A stretch of DNA of 39,495 nucleotides from Woeseia sp. (GCA_013003155.1 JABDKF010000038.1:1-39495); one strand, 5' to 3'. Numbered from the stretch's first letter, positions 23,827 through 32,641 are shown. Notes: generated by a model not told the origin, from the letters alone. Made by a program: numbers and translations.

Positions 23827-25649
23827 TGAAAATATTCTCACTGCAAAAACTGCTGCTTTTATCCACCGTGTGCGTGCTCGCGGCCTGCGAGGTGCGCGTC
23901 GAAGCGGATGCACATGACGACGAGAATGCGGCTAATTTCGTCGCTCGCGTCAACGATGAGTTAGCGGAGCTCAGGCGTGAGTCTGGCGCCGCTGAATGGG
24001 TCAGGTCGACCTACATCATCCTCGACACTGCGATCGTCGCCGCCAAGGCCAGCGAAAAATACGCTGCCTGGCACAGCGCTACCGTTGCCGACTCACTGCG
24101 CTATGCGCGTGAGGATTTGCGTCCTGACGTCGCCCGCGCACTGAAGTTGCTGACGCTTAGTACCTCGGAACCGGCGCCGAACGACTTCGCGAAGCGCAAG
24201 GAGCTGGCGGCGCTCTCGACCGAACTCGGTGGCCTTTACGGCGCGGGTAAGTATTGCCCCGAGAGCAGTGGCGAAGAAACCTGTCTGAGCCTCGGTGATC
24301 TAGAGAACGTACTTGCCGAGAGCCGTGACTACGACAAGCAGCTGGACGCGTGGCGCGGCTGGCACACCATTTCGATACCGATGCGCGCGATGTATCAGCG
24401 GTTTGTCGAGCTCACCAACGAAGGCGCGCGCGAACTTAACTACGCCGACCTCGGTAAAATGTGGAAAGACAACTACGACATGTCGCCGGCAGCTTTCGAG
24501 GCGGAATCGTTGCGTCTCTATAACCAGGTGAAACCGCTGTACGACGCCTTGCATTGTCATGTGCGCGCAGAACTTGCAGAACACTACGGCACCGACAAGG
24601 TGCCGCTTGACGGACCCATACCTGCGCATCTGCTGGGCAATATGTGGGCGCAGGAGTGGGGCGAGATTTACGACCTGCTCGAACCGTACCCGGGCGTCGG
24701 CGACCTGGATGTTGATGCTGCGCTAGCCGCACAGAATTACACGCCAGTAAGTATGGTGGAATCCGCAGAACAGTTTTACGAATCTCTCGGCATGCCCGCA
24801 TTGCCCGCAACCTTTTGGGAGCGCTCGATGTTCAAAAAGCCGGCGGACCGTGAGGTCGTCTGCCATGCCAGCGCGTGGGGCCTCGACGGTGGTAACGATT
24901 TACGGATCAAGATGTGTATCGAGCCCGCGTACGAAGACCTGCGTGTGATTTATCACGAACTGGGTCACAACTATTACCAGGGCGCTTACAGAGACCAGCC
25001 GCCCTTGTTTCAAACCGGCGCGCACGGCGGTTTTCATGAAGCGATCGGCGACACGATCACGTTGTCGATGACGCCTGGCTATCTCGCCGAGGTAGGCCTG
25101 ATCGAATCCGCCGCCACGAGCGACGAGGCGACGATCAATCGCCAGATGCAGCAGGCCCTCGACAAAATTGCGTTCCTGCCGTTTGGCAAACTGATCGACG
25201 AATGGCGCTGGAATGTGTTTTCCGGCAAGACGGCGCCCGGCGATTACAACAAAGCCTGGTGGGAGCTGCGTACGCGCTACCAGGGCATCGCGCCCGCCGG
25301 GGTCCGCGGCGAGGAGTTCTTTGACCCGGGTGCCAAGTATCATGTGCCGGCCAACGTGTCCTACACGCGGTATTTCCTCGCGCGTATCCTGCAGTTTCAA
25401 TTTCAGCGATCGCTGTGCGAAACGGCGGGGCACACAGGCCCGTTGCATGAATGCTCTATCTACGGCAACAAGGAAGCAGGAGCACGCCTGCTGGCCATGC
25501 TCGAAGCCGGTGCCAGCCAGCCGTGGCAGGACACGCTGGAAAAACTGACCGGCACACGTGAAATGGACGCGACGGCGATTATTGATTATTTCCAGCCGTT
25601 GATGAACTGGCTCGAGGTCAGGAATCGCGATCGGACCTGCGGCTGGTGA
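23826..25649 (+). CDS. M2 family peptidyl-dipeptidase (ACE-like) lipoprotein
   Basis: This 607-residue zinc peptidase is related to angiotensin-converting enzyme and should remove C-terminal dipeptides from peptides. The N-terminus has a lipoprotein signal with the lipobox cysteine at 21 (VLAAC). The zinc site is HELGH (377-381) with third ligand Glu405 in GFHEAIGD, exactly as in family M2. YRDQPPLFQTGA after HELGH, and cysteine pairs at 144/153, 346/364 and in the SLCET...LHECSIY stretch, parallel the disulfides of ACE. The start GTG 23826 overlaps the stop of the POT transporter by one base. The likely role is outer-membrane-anchored or periplasmic production of dipeptides for import. Confidence 0.95.
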   Translation: MKIFSLQKLLLLSTVCVLAACEVRVEADAHDDENAANFVARVNDELAELRRESGAAEWVRSTYIILDTAIVAAKASEKYAAWHSATVADSLRYAREDLRPDVARALKLLTLSTSEPAPNDFAKRKELAALSTELGGLYGAGKYCPESSGEETCLSLGDLENVLAESRDYDKQLDAWRGWHTISIPMRAMYQRFVELTNEGARELNYADLGKMWKDNYDMSPAAFEAESLRLYNQVKPLYDALHCHVRAELAEHYGTDKVPLDGPIPAHLLGNMWAQEWGEIYDLLEPYPGVGDLDVDAALAAQNYTPVSMVESAEQFYESLGMPALPATFWERSMFKKPADREVVCHASAWGLDGGNDLRIKMCIEPAYEDLRVIYHELGHNYYQGAYRDQPPLFQTGAHGGFHEAIGDTITLSMTPGYLAEVGLIESAATSDEATINRQMQQALDKIAFLPFGKLIDEWRWNVFSGKTAPGDYNKAWWELRTRYQGIAPAGVRGEEFFDPGAKYHVPANVSYTRYFLARILQFQFQRSLCETAGHTGPLHECSIYGNKEAGARLLAMLEAGASQPWQDTLEKLTGTREMDATAIIDYFQPLMNWLEVRNRDRTCGW

Positions 25650-25736
25650 CGCGACGCGCAGCGCCATGGATGCTGTCGGGGAAGCAAAGCGCGTCGCTAT
25701 CTGGCGCAAGGTTGAAATAACGGGGAGTCAGGGCTA

Positions 25737-28139
25737 ATGCACGATTTCGAAAAGCTGGGTGCGTTTTATCTCGGCAGGCACGGTGATAAGAAGAGCGGCA
25801 AAGGCGCCGAGGAACTGGTCCTGTATGACTCAAAGGATCTGACGACGCATGCCGTCATCATAGGCATGACGGGCTCCGGTAAGACCGGGCTGGGTATTGG
25901 CCTGCTCGAAGAGGCAGCCCTTGATCACATCCCGGTGATTGCGATCGATCCCAAAGGCGATCTCGGCAACCTGATGCTGACGTTTCCCAAACTCAAGGCT
26001 GAGGACTTCCGGCCCTGGATCAACGAACGCGCCGCGCTCGACCAGGGGCAAACCCCGGACGAATTCGCGGCGGCCCAGGCTGCGCTCTGGAAGAAGGGCT
26101 TGAAAGGCTGGGGGCAGGACGGCAAGCGCATCACCAAGCTAAAGCAAAGCTCGGACGTGGCGATTTACACGCCGGGCAGCGAAGCGGGTCTGCCGATCTC
26201 AGTGCTGAAGTCGTTCTCTGCGCCACAGGAGGCGTTGCTGAATGATGGTGATTTATACCGCGAGCGGATACAGGCTACGGCGACCGGCATCCTGTCGCTG
26301 ATCGGCATTGATGCAGACCCGATCACCAGCCGCGAACACATACTGTTGTCACAAATTCTCGATCACAATTGGCGAGAAGGCCGCAGCCTCGATATCGCTG
26401 CGCTGATTGGCGCAATCCAGGCGCCGCCGATGAACAAGGTCGGCGTGCTGGACCTCGAATCTTTTTACCCCTCGAAGGATCGCTTTGGCCTTGCGATGCG
26501 CCTGAACAATCTGCTGGCTGCACCGGGTTTCGATGCCTGGATGCAGGGCGAGCCGCTGAGCGCTCAGGGACTGCTTTACACCAGCGACGGCAAACCGCGC
26601 ACATCGATCATGTCCATCGCCCATCTTGATGAAGCAAGCCGCATGTTCTTCGTCACGATGTTGTTGAACGAACTGATCGCCTGGATGCGCGCGCAACAAG
26701 GCACCTCAAGCCTGCGCGCAATTCTGTACATGGATGAAATCTTTGGCTACATGCCGCCAACCGCGAACCCGCCTTCAAAGCGTTTGTTCCTGACCCTGTT
26801 GAAACAGGCGCGGGCGTACGGCGTCGGGCTGGTGCTTGCCACGCAAAACCCGGTTGATCTCGATTACAAAGGCCTGTCCAACACCGGCACCTGGTTTATA
26901 GGACGTATGCAAACCGAACGCGACAAGGCGCGTGTCATGGAGGGCCTTGAAGGCGCAAGCCAGGGCGGCACTTTCGACAAGCAAAAAATGGAACGCACAC
27001 TCGCGGGCCTCGGCAAGCGCCGCTTCCTGTTGCACAACGTGCACGAAGACGAGGACGTGGTATTTGGTACGCGCTGGGTCATGTCCTATCTGGCCGGCCC
27101 TTTGACGCGTGACCAGATAGGCACCTTGATGCAGGATCGCGCGCCGGCCGAAACGGCGACTGCCGCTGCCCCGAGCGTCAAGAAAGCAGCGAAAGTTGTT
27201 GCCGCCCCCGTCCTGCCGCCCGGCATTCAGCAATATTATGTGCCAGCGACTGGCGGCGACATTGTCTACTACCCACGCCTGCTGGGGGCAGTCGATATTG
27301 GTTACACAAGCGCGCGCTACAAGATCGACGATAATCGGGAATGCGTTCATACGCTTGAATTCGGAGATGGCCCGGTGGGCGTCGACTGGGATGATGCTGA
27401 ACCGTTTGCCATCGACGCAGATGACCTGGACACCGAGGCTGCGCCTGACAGCCGTTACGCCGATTGCCCCGCTGACGCGGGCGTAGCCAAGAACTACACC
27501 AAGTGGCGAAAAGACTACGCGCGCTGGATACGGCAGAACGAAACGATCTCTCTCTACAAGAACAAGCGCTTCAAGTTGACCTCTGAAGTCGCGGAGTCGG
27601 AAGGCGATTTTCGCGTGCGGTTGCAGCTACGCGCCAGCGAAGAGCGCGACAAGGCCATTGCGAAACTGCGTAAGCGCTACGCGACGAAAGCAACAACACT
27701 TGAGAACCGCTTGTTGCGGGCAACGCAGGCTGTCGAGCGCGAAGCACAGCAAAGCGGCAAGAAAAAACTCGATACGGCCTTGTCATTTGGCACCGCTATC
27801 CTTGGCGCCGTATTGGGGCGCAAGCGCTTGTCGGCGAGTACGGCGAGTCGGGTAGGCACCGCCATCCGCTCCGCGAGCGGCGCGCGCAAGGAGGCCGGGG
27901 ATGTCGAACGTGCCAAACAGACGCAGGCCAAGGTGCAGGCGGAAATCGGCAAGCTGAACAAGACTCTGCAAGAAGAAATCGATGCCCTGGATACGAGCTT
28001 CGACGCCCAAACAGAAGAGCTCGACGAGGTAACAGTGAGGCCAAAATCGACGGACATTCACATCGAGCTGTTCGGGCTTGCGTGGCTGCCGTATCGCGAC
28101 CAGGGTGACGGGCGGCTGCGCGCCGCGTGGGACGAGTAA
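25737..28139 (+). CDS. HerA-like helicase domain ATPase (DUF853-type) with coiled-coil tail
   Basis: The 800-residue protein carries a HerA/FtsK-type ATPase core: Walker A GMTGSGKT (43-50), IDPKGDLG (70-77), Walker B AILYMDEIFGY (328-338), the polar sensor strand LVLATQNP (366-373) and a likely arginine finger region at GRMQTERDKARVM. The family is widespread in bacteria as an uncharacterised ATP-binding protein; a role in DNA translocation or repair is assumed from HerA. From about residue 480 an Ala/Pro-rich linker leads to a second domain, and about 610-765 is highly charged and helical, probably coiled coil. No nurA-like nuclease is nearby. The ribosome site GGGGAG precedes ATG 25737. It converges with the Kazal gene, six bases apart. 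Confidence 0.88.
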   Translation: MHDFEKLGAFYLGRHGDKKSGKGAEELVLYDSKDLTTHAVIIGMTGSGKTGLGIGLLEEAALDHIPVIAIDPKGDLGNLMLTFPKLKAEDFRPWINERAALDQGQTPDEFAAAQAALWKKGLKGWGQDGKRITKLKQSSDVAIYTPGSEAGLPISVLKSFSAPQEALLNDGDLYRERIQATATGILSLIGIDADPITSREHILLSQILDHNWREGRSLDIAALIGAIQAPPMNKVGVLDLESFYPSKDRFGLAMRLNNLLAAPGFDAWMQGEPLSAQGLLYTSDGKPRTSIMSIAHLDEASRMFFVTMLLNELIAWMRAQQGTSSLRAILYMDEIFGYMPPTANPPSKRLFLTLLKQARAYGVGLVLATQNPVDLDYKGLSNTGTWFIGRMQTERDKARVMEGLEGASQGGTFDKQKMERTLAGLGKRRFLLHNVHEDEDVVFGTRWVMSYLAGPLTRDQIGTLMQDRAPAETATAAAPSVKKAAKVVAAPVLPPGIQQYYVPATGGDIVYYPRLLGAVDIGYTSARYKIDDNRECVHTLEFGDGPVGVDWDDAEPFAIDADDLDTEAAPDSRYADCPADAGVAKNYTKWRKDYARWIRQNETISLYKNKRFKLTSEVAESEGDFRVRLQLRASEERDKAIAKLRKRYATKATTLENRLLRATQAVEREAQQSGKKKLDTALSFGTAILGAVLGRKRLSASTASRVGTAIRSASGARKEAGDVERAKQTQAKVQAEIGKLNKTLQEEIDALDTSFDAQTEELDEVTVRPKSTDIHIELFGLAWLPYRDQGDGRLRAAWDE

Positions 28140-28145
28140 GCTGCC

Positions 28146-29231
28146 TTACTGGCCGAGGCAGACGCCCGCGTAGGCCATCGTCTTGCCGGCATTCTTCAAC
28201 CGGCAGTCGTTATCGTAGGTGTTGCCGTCAAGTCCACACACCGGCTGGTAAGTGCGCGGACAGTTTGCGCCCTGCTCCTCGCAAAGCCCCGCGTGTTTGA
28301 TCCGCACGCCCGCGCGCTCTGCCTGGCAGGCGTTGCCGTAGGTCAATTCGTTTGAGCCGCAAACCGGAACGTACAGCCGCGGGCAGGGACGCACACCACA
28401 GGCGCCTTCGCTAAAAGTGCTGACGCCAGCGCCTTCCGCCTTGCAAGCGTTGTCGTAGGTCGCGCCATCATCACCACACACCGGGGAAATAATCGCCGGG
28501 CAGTCCTGCGGGTCGCAGGCGCCCTCCCGCTGCACCGGAATCCGCTCCTGTTCCGCCTCGCAGCGATTGCGATAACTGCGCGCATTGGTGCCGCAGACCG
28601 GTTCAAAAATATCGGGGCAACCACTTTCTGAACATGCGCCCAACGCGGCGATAGCAATTTCAGCGGCGCTGGCGAGGCAGGCATTGTTATACGTTACGCC
28701 GTCTTCGCCGCAGACCGGCACGAACTCGTCATCGCAGCCGTCCTCGCCTACCTCACACAATCCGGAGAACTCGACCTCTACGCCGGACGCGCTGGCAAAA
28801 CAGGCGTTGCTGTAGGTGTTGCCATCGGCTCCGCAAACGGGTGCGAATTCCTCACCGCAAGCGGCCGCTTTTTCACACAGCCCGATCGTGGCAACCTCCA
28901 CGCCGGCCGCCTCTGCAACGCAGGCATTCCCATAGGTCTTGCCGTCAGCACCGCAGACAGGCTCGAAGCGCTCGCCGCATTCATTGGCAGAGTATTGACT
29001 GCACTCGCCGAAACCGACGATGTCAACGCCCGCCGCGGCCGCCACGCAATCGTTGCTGTAAGTCTTGCCATCGATCCCGCAAACGGGGTCGTACTGCATC
29101 GTGCACGCAGTGTCGCCCAACGCCTCTGTGGTCGCCTCACCCTTGGAACCCTGCGCCGCCACGGCGGCGGCGAGCAGCAACAGTGCTGATGCGGTTATAG
29201 CGCGGGATAAGAAAATTCTTGTTCGACTCAC
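28146..29231 (-). CDS. Secreted protein with eight tandem Kazal-type protease-inhibitor domains
   Basis: The 361-residue precursor has a Sec signal peptide (cleavage near AVAA-QGS, residue 27) and a short linker, then eight Kazal-like units at residues 43-77, 85-119, 125-159, 166-200, 205-239, 244-278, 283-317 and 324-358. Each is exactly 35 residues from first to last Cys, with spacing C-x7-C-x10-C-x14-C and the PVCG and Y-x-N-x-C core. The classical Cys I/Cys V pair is absent, leaving two disulfides per domain. Predicted P1 residues (second after the first Cys) are Met, Glu, Glu, Asp, Asp, Ala, Arg and Arg. The first domain, ACTMQYDPVCG, closely resembles the ovomucoid third-domain loop. 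The gene follows yibQ by 56 bases on the same strand. Role as a serine protease inhibitor is by family. Confidence 0.93.
   Translation of the reverse strand: MSRTRIFLSRAITASALLLLAAAVAAQGSKGEATTEALGDTACTMQYDPVCGIDGKTYSNDCVAAAAGVDIVGFGECSQYSANECGERFEPVCGADGKTYGNACVAEAAGVEVATIGLCEKAAACGEEFAPVCGADGNTYSNACFASASGVEVEFSGLCEVGEDGCDDEFVPVCGEDGVTYNNACLASAAEIAIAALGACSESGCPDIFEPVCGTNARSYRNRCEAEQERIPVQREGACDPQDCPAIISPVCGDDGATYDNACKAEGAGVSTFSEGACGVRPCPRLYVPVCGSNELTYGNACQAERAGVRIKHAGLCEEQGANCPRTYQPVCGLDGNTYDNDCRLKNAGKTMAYAGVCLGQ
28158..29105 (-). repeat. Eight tandem Kazal domain repeats, 105 bases each
   Basis: Units, counted from the N-terminus, cover 29001-29105, 28875-28979, 28755-28859, 28632-28736, 28515-28619, 28398-28502, 28281-28385 and 28158-28262. 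Linkers are 4-7 codons. Units 2 and 3 are identical at 25 of 35 residues, which points to a fairly recent duplication, while units 5-8 are more divergent. Confidence 0.92.
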
Positions 29232-29287
29232 AAACGGACCGTCACTGGCTAATCGTGGTTGTTTAGAGGGGTACCGACCGCACCAGT

Positions 29288-30070
29288 TCAGTCGCCATCG
29301 TAAATAATGTCGCTGAGGCGAACGAGCTCGATACCTTCGTTGTACAGTTCAGGCAGCGCCTGCTCGAGAAATTCCAGCGTCTCGGGGTAGGGGTGGCCAA
29401 TGCCGATTGCGGAGCCCCGCCGACGCGCCAGTTTTTTCAGTCTTTCAAAAGCGGCCGCAACGCCCGCGGCGCTGCGGTCTGAATCAAGGAAAACATCGCG
29501 GCGGGCTGCCGGCACGCCTGCCTCGATCGCCGCCTGCAACGCAATGCTCTGATGCGTCGTAAAACTGTCTACAAAAAATAATCCCTCGCGTGCGTGCAAT
29601 TCCTCCATCAGCCAGCGCATATGGCCAGGATGGCGGGTGAGCAAACTGCCGCGGTGATTGTTGACGCCGGAAGCGTGCGGCACAGCGGCAATGCTTTCTG
29701 CAAATGCGGCGGCAAAGCGCTCGCGACTCATGTCGAGGTGCATAACGCCTGGATCTGCGGAATGGTCCGCATTCTGCGCTTGCAGCGGCAGGTGCAGCAG
29801 CACTTCCTTTCCCTGTCGGGCAGCAAACTCGGCCAGGTCCCGGGCGCGCGGGGTGGCGGGCAAAACAGCGCAGGCAACAGGCCCCGGCAATTCGATGGCT
29901 CGTCGACCGGCCGCCAGTCCGTAGCCGAGATCATCAATGATAAGCGCGATGCGAGGGCGTGTGATCGCGCTGGCGATCGTAACGTTGTCACTCGCGGCGG
30001 CGGTCGTTTCTACCGTGCACGCGAGCGAGGTGATTAGCAGCAATAGCATGCGCGGCAAGCGACCTGACAT
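29288..30070 (-). CDS. yibQ: Divergent polysaccharide deacetylase YibQ-like protein
   Basis: From ATG 30070 the protein has 260 residues: an N-terminal hydrophobic signal segment (MLLLLITSLACT) and a divergent polysaccharide deacetylase domain. PRIALIIDDLGYG carries the conserved acidic pair, VLLHLPLQ the central strand, GVNNHRGSLLT the family's conserved asparagine/histidine pair, FFVDSFTTHQS and the C-terminal GIGHPYPETLEFL. The enzymatic substrate of this family is not established; a role in peptidoglycan or envelope polysaccharide processing is assumed. The longer open frame (to 30259) would overlap ctpA, and a GGAG about ten bases before 30070 supports this start. It follows ctpA by 19 bases. 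Confidence 0.9.
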   Translation of the reverse strand: MSGRLPRMLLLLITSLACTVETTAAASDNVTIASAITRPRIALIIDDLGYGLAAGRRAIELPGPVACAVLPATPRARDLAEFAARQGKEVLLHLPLQAQNADHSADPGVMHLDMSRERFAAAFAESIAAVPHASGVNNHRGSLLTRHPGHMRWLMEELHAREGLFFVDSFTTHQSIALQAAIEAGVPAARRDVFLDSDRSAAGVAAAFERLKKLARRRGSAIGIGHPYPETLEFLEQALPELYNEGIELVRLSDIIYDGD

Positions 30071-30089
30071 CGAAAAGCGGCTCCGCGAC

Positions 30090-31325
30090 TTAATGGGCGA
30101 GGCTATGCATGATGGGCGCCAACTGTATTTGATCGAGCGCCTCGTGCAGTTGTTCGTCGGCAATGTGGTCAAGCCGCTCATCGAGCGCAAGGCCCGGGTA
30201 GGCAACGCTGCTTTCCACGAAGACATCCGGCTCGATACCTGTTTCGTGTATCGATGCACCGGACGGCGTGAAATAACGTGACGTCGTTAGCTTGATCGCC
30301 CTGCCTCGAGAAAGCGGCATGACGGTCTGCACCAAACCCTTGCCAAACGTTTTGGTGCCAACAATTAACGCCCGGTGATGATCCTGCAACGCGCCGGCAA
30401 CAATCTCTGATGCCGATGCGGTGCCGGCGTTAACGAGCACCACCACCGGCGCACCATCCAGGAGGTCACCGCGGTGTGCATTCCGCGCGAAACGTGCTTC
30501 CGGTGTCCGGCCCTCCGCAGACACAATCAAACCCTCATCGAGAAACAGGTCTGAGACATCGACAGCTGCGTCCAGGATGCCGCCGGGATTGTTACGCAGA
30601 TCAAGAATGATTCCTGCCAGCGTATCGCCATTGGCATGCGCACTGTCGGTCATGGCATCAATCGCACTCGCAACTTCGCCGGCGGTGCTGTCAGTGAATT
30701 GTCCGACCCGCACGTAACCAATGGTCGGTTCAAGCAATTCATGGCGCACGCTGGCGACCTGAATGTTGTCGCGCTGCAAATCGAAGATCAGCAGCTCATC
30801 GGCCGGCTGCCGCACAATCGTCAGGGTAACGGGCGTGCCGGACCGACCCCGCAGCCGCCGAATGGTCTTGCGCAGACCATCGTCGGCAACGGACGCGCCG
30901 TCAATCGCTATGATGACGTCGCCTGCGAGGATCCCCGCCCGTTGCGCCGGCGAATTGTCGATCGGTGCGACAACGACAATTTCTTCGTCGCGCGTGCTGA
31001 CCTCGATGCCCACACCGGTGTAGGCGCCGCTGGTGCTGACGCGAATGTCGTGGTACTCGCGTGCGTCGAGGTATTGCGAATGAATATCGAGGTCGCTGAC
31101 CATGCCGCGGATGGCGCTTTCGAGCAGTTCTTCATCGCCGATGGGTTCAACGTAGTCGTGCTTGACGCGCTCCATCACCTCGGCGAACAGCCGGGCTTGT
31201 TGCAGCGCCTGTGCCGTGGGTGTTGGCGCATTTCGGGCAGCGACCCAGGTACCGCCGAGCGACAGACCAAGGCCCATCACGGTACCAATGGCCAGCACCA
31301 GAATGGCACGAATTTTCAATGGCAT
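30090..31325 (-). CDS. ctpA: S41 family carboxyl-terminal processing protease CtpA
   Basis: CtpA is a periplasmic serine protease with a PDZ domain that cleaves proteins near the C-terminus and controls cell-wall hydrolases in gammaproteobacteria. The 411-residue protein has an N-terminal signal or anchor helix (about 7-29), a PDZ domain (about 95-185, with YTGVGIEVS and GILAGDVIIAIDG) and the S41 catalytic domain. The Ser-Lys dyad is visible as Ser306 in GTASASEIVAG and Lys329 in TKTFGKGLVQ, plus LRNNPGG. It lies between envC and yibQ, as in Pseudomonas. It is 90 bases downstream of envC. Confidence 0.96.
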   Translation of the reverse strand: MPLKIRAILVLAIGTVMGLGLSLGGTWVAARNAPTPTAQALQQARLFAEVMERVKHDYVEPIGDEELLESAIRGMVSDLDIHSQYLDAREYHDIRVSTSGAYTGVGIEVSTRDEEIVVVAPIDNSPAQRAGILAGDVIIAIDGASVADDGLRKTIRRLRGRSGTPVTLTIVRQPADELLIFDLQRDNIQVASVRHELLEPTIGYVRVGQFTDSTAGEVASAIDAMTDSAHANGDTLAGIILDLRNNPGGILDAAVDVSDLFLDEGLIVSAEGRTPEARFARNAHRGDLLDGAPVVVLVNAGTASASEIVAGALQDHHRALIVGTKTFGKGLVQTVMPLSRGRAIKLTTSRYFTPSGASIHETGIEPDVFVESSVAYPGLALDERLDHIADEQLHEALDQIQLAPIMHSLAH

Positions 31326-31415
31326 ACGATTTCCAGGTAACAGCTGCTAAGCGTCTATTTAAGCCGCTGGACGATAGCACAGCAACTTTGTTTTTGCTGT
31401 GCGGGGCGTGCCGCG

Positions 31416-32579
31416 CTAGCGCTTGCCCTGCGGCTGACGCGTTACCCAGCTGCTTGGGTTTACAGGGTTCGTCCCCTTGCGAATCTCGAAATACAGGCTC
31501 GCCGACTGCTGACCGCCGCTATCGCCAACGGTGGCAATCGCATCACCCGGCGCGACCCAGTCGCCGGCGTTCGCAAGGATAGACTCGTTATAACCGTAGA
31601 GCGTCATGTAGCCTTCGCCGTGGTCAACAATGACCAGCAGCCCCATACCGGCCAGCCAGTCGGCAAACACAACGCGTCCGTGATAGATCGTGCGCACCTC
31701 GCGGCCACGCGGCGCGGCCAATACAACGCCGTTCCATTTCATGCTTCCGCTACCGCGCGGCTGACCGAACTCGTGCAGCAGCGATCCCGCAACCGGCCAG
31801 GTCAGGCGCCCCTTGAAATTGCTGAAGGGGTCCTCAGCCGTAATGGGGTAGTCCGACAGGATGCTCGTCAGCTCCGCTATCAATCGCGCGAGGTCCTTCT
31901 CCTGGGCGGCGAGGCGCTGCATTTCTGCGCCCTCAACATCAAGCTGTTTCTCGAGCGAGGTCAACAACTCGCGGCGCTCTTCCTGCGCCTCATTCAGCAA
32001 GGCGAGCTCAGCGTAGCGGCTGCGAGCGAGGCCTTCCAGGCGTTGCTCTTCGCTGGCAACGCCGTCCCGCAGCCGCGTTGCCTCCTCGAGGTGCCCGGTC
32101 ATGCGTTCGATATTCGCACCACGAAAGGTGCTCAGGTAACGGTAATAAACGAGCTGCCGGCCAAGCTCGGCGGGATCCTGCTGATTGAGCAACAGGCGTA
32201 ATCGCTCCTGCGAGCCGTTGACGTACGCCGCCCGCACCTGTGCCGCGAGTAATTCGGCCTCTTTATCGAGCAACGCCTGTAACTCGAGCAGCCGATTCTC
32301 CAGTTCGAGCTTGCGCCTTTCACTGGCTTCTTTCTGGCGCGCAAGCTCTCGCAACTGCCGGCGCTGTTCGGCGATGCGCGCCTCAGCGGCCTGCAGGTCG
32401 CCCGTCACCTGATCGCGCTCGGCGACGCGCGCGTCCATGGTCTGTTTCAACTGGCTGATCTTGTCACGAACGTCCGCCAGCTCCTGCTCCTTAATTCTGC
32501 TCGCCGGCGGCTCCTGTGCCGCAACGCTGGCTACGGCAAGGCAGATCACTGTGCATAGGATGCTGAGCGACACTTTCAT
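31416..32579 (-). CDS. envC: Murein hydrolase activator EnvC
   Basis: EnvC is a periplasmic protein that activates AmiA/AmiB amidases at the division septum. From ATG 32579 it has 387 residues: a signal peptide (cleavage after ASVAA, residue 21), a long coiled coil (about 28-265) and a C-terminal LytM domain (about 285-380). The LytM site is degenerate: MKWNGVVLAAP has no zinc His or Asp, and the usual HxH strand reads LYFEIR, so it is an activator rather than an endopeptidase. It is divergent from the rhodanese gene. The gpmI gene that often precedes envC is not here. Confidence 0.95.
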   Translation of the reverse strand: MKVSLSILCTVICLAVASVAAQEPPASRIKEQELADVRDKISQLKQTMDARVAERDQVTGDLQAAEARIAEQRRQLRELARQKEASERRKLELENRLLELQALLDKEAELLAAQVRAAYVNGSQERLRLLLNQQDPAELGRQLVYYRYLSTFRGANIERMTGHLEEATRLRDGVASEEQRLEGLARSRYAELALLNEAQEERRELLTSLEKQLDVEGAEMQRLAAQEKDLARLIAELTSILSDYPITAEDPFSNFKGRLTWPVAGSLLHEFGQPRGSGSMKWNGVVLAAPRGREVRTIYHGRVVFADWLAGMGLLVIVDHGEGYMTLYGYNESILANAGDWVAPGDAIATVGDSGGQQSASLYFEIRKGTNPVNPSSWVTRQPQGKR

Positions 32580-32641
32580 TGTTCGCAGTGTAGTGCCAAG
32601 CGGCCGTAGGGCGGTAGGGCGGGGCGTTGCGCGTATGAGCT

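Noticed and set aside
28141-28161. Hairpin CTGCCT/AGGCAG between the HerA-like and Kazal genes as a terminator
   Set aside because: It extends into the Kazal coding end, has a 9-base loop and no U-tract.
31416-32579. Active LytM endopeptidase
   Set aside because: Zinc-binding His and Asp are missing, so the protein is an EnvC-type activator.
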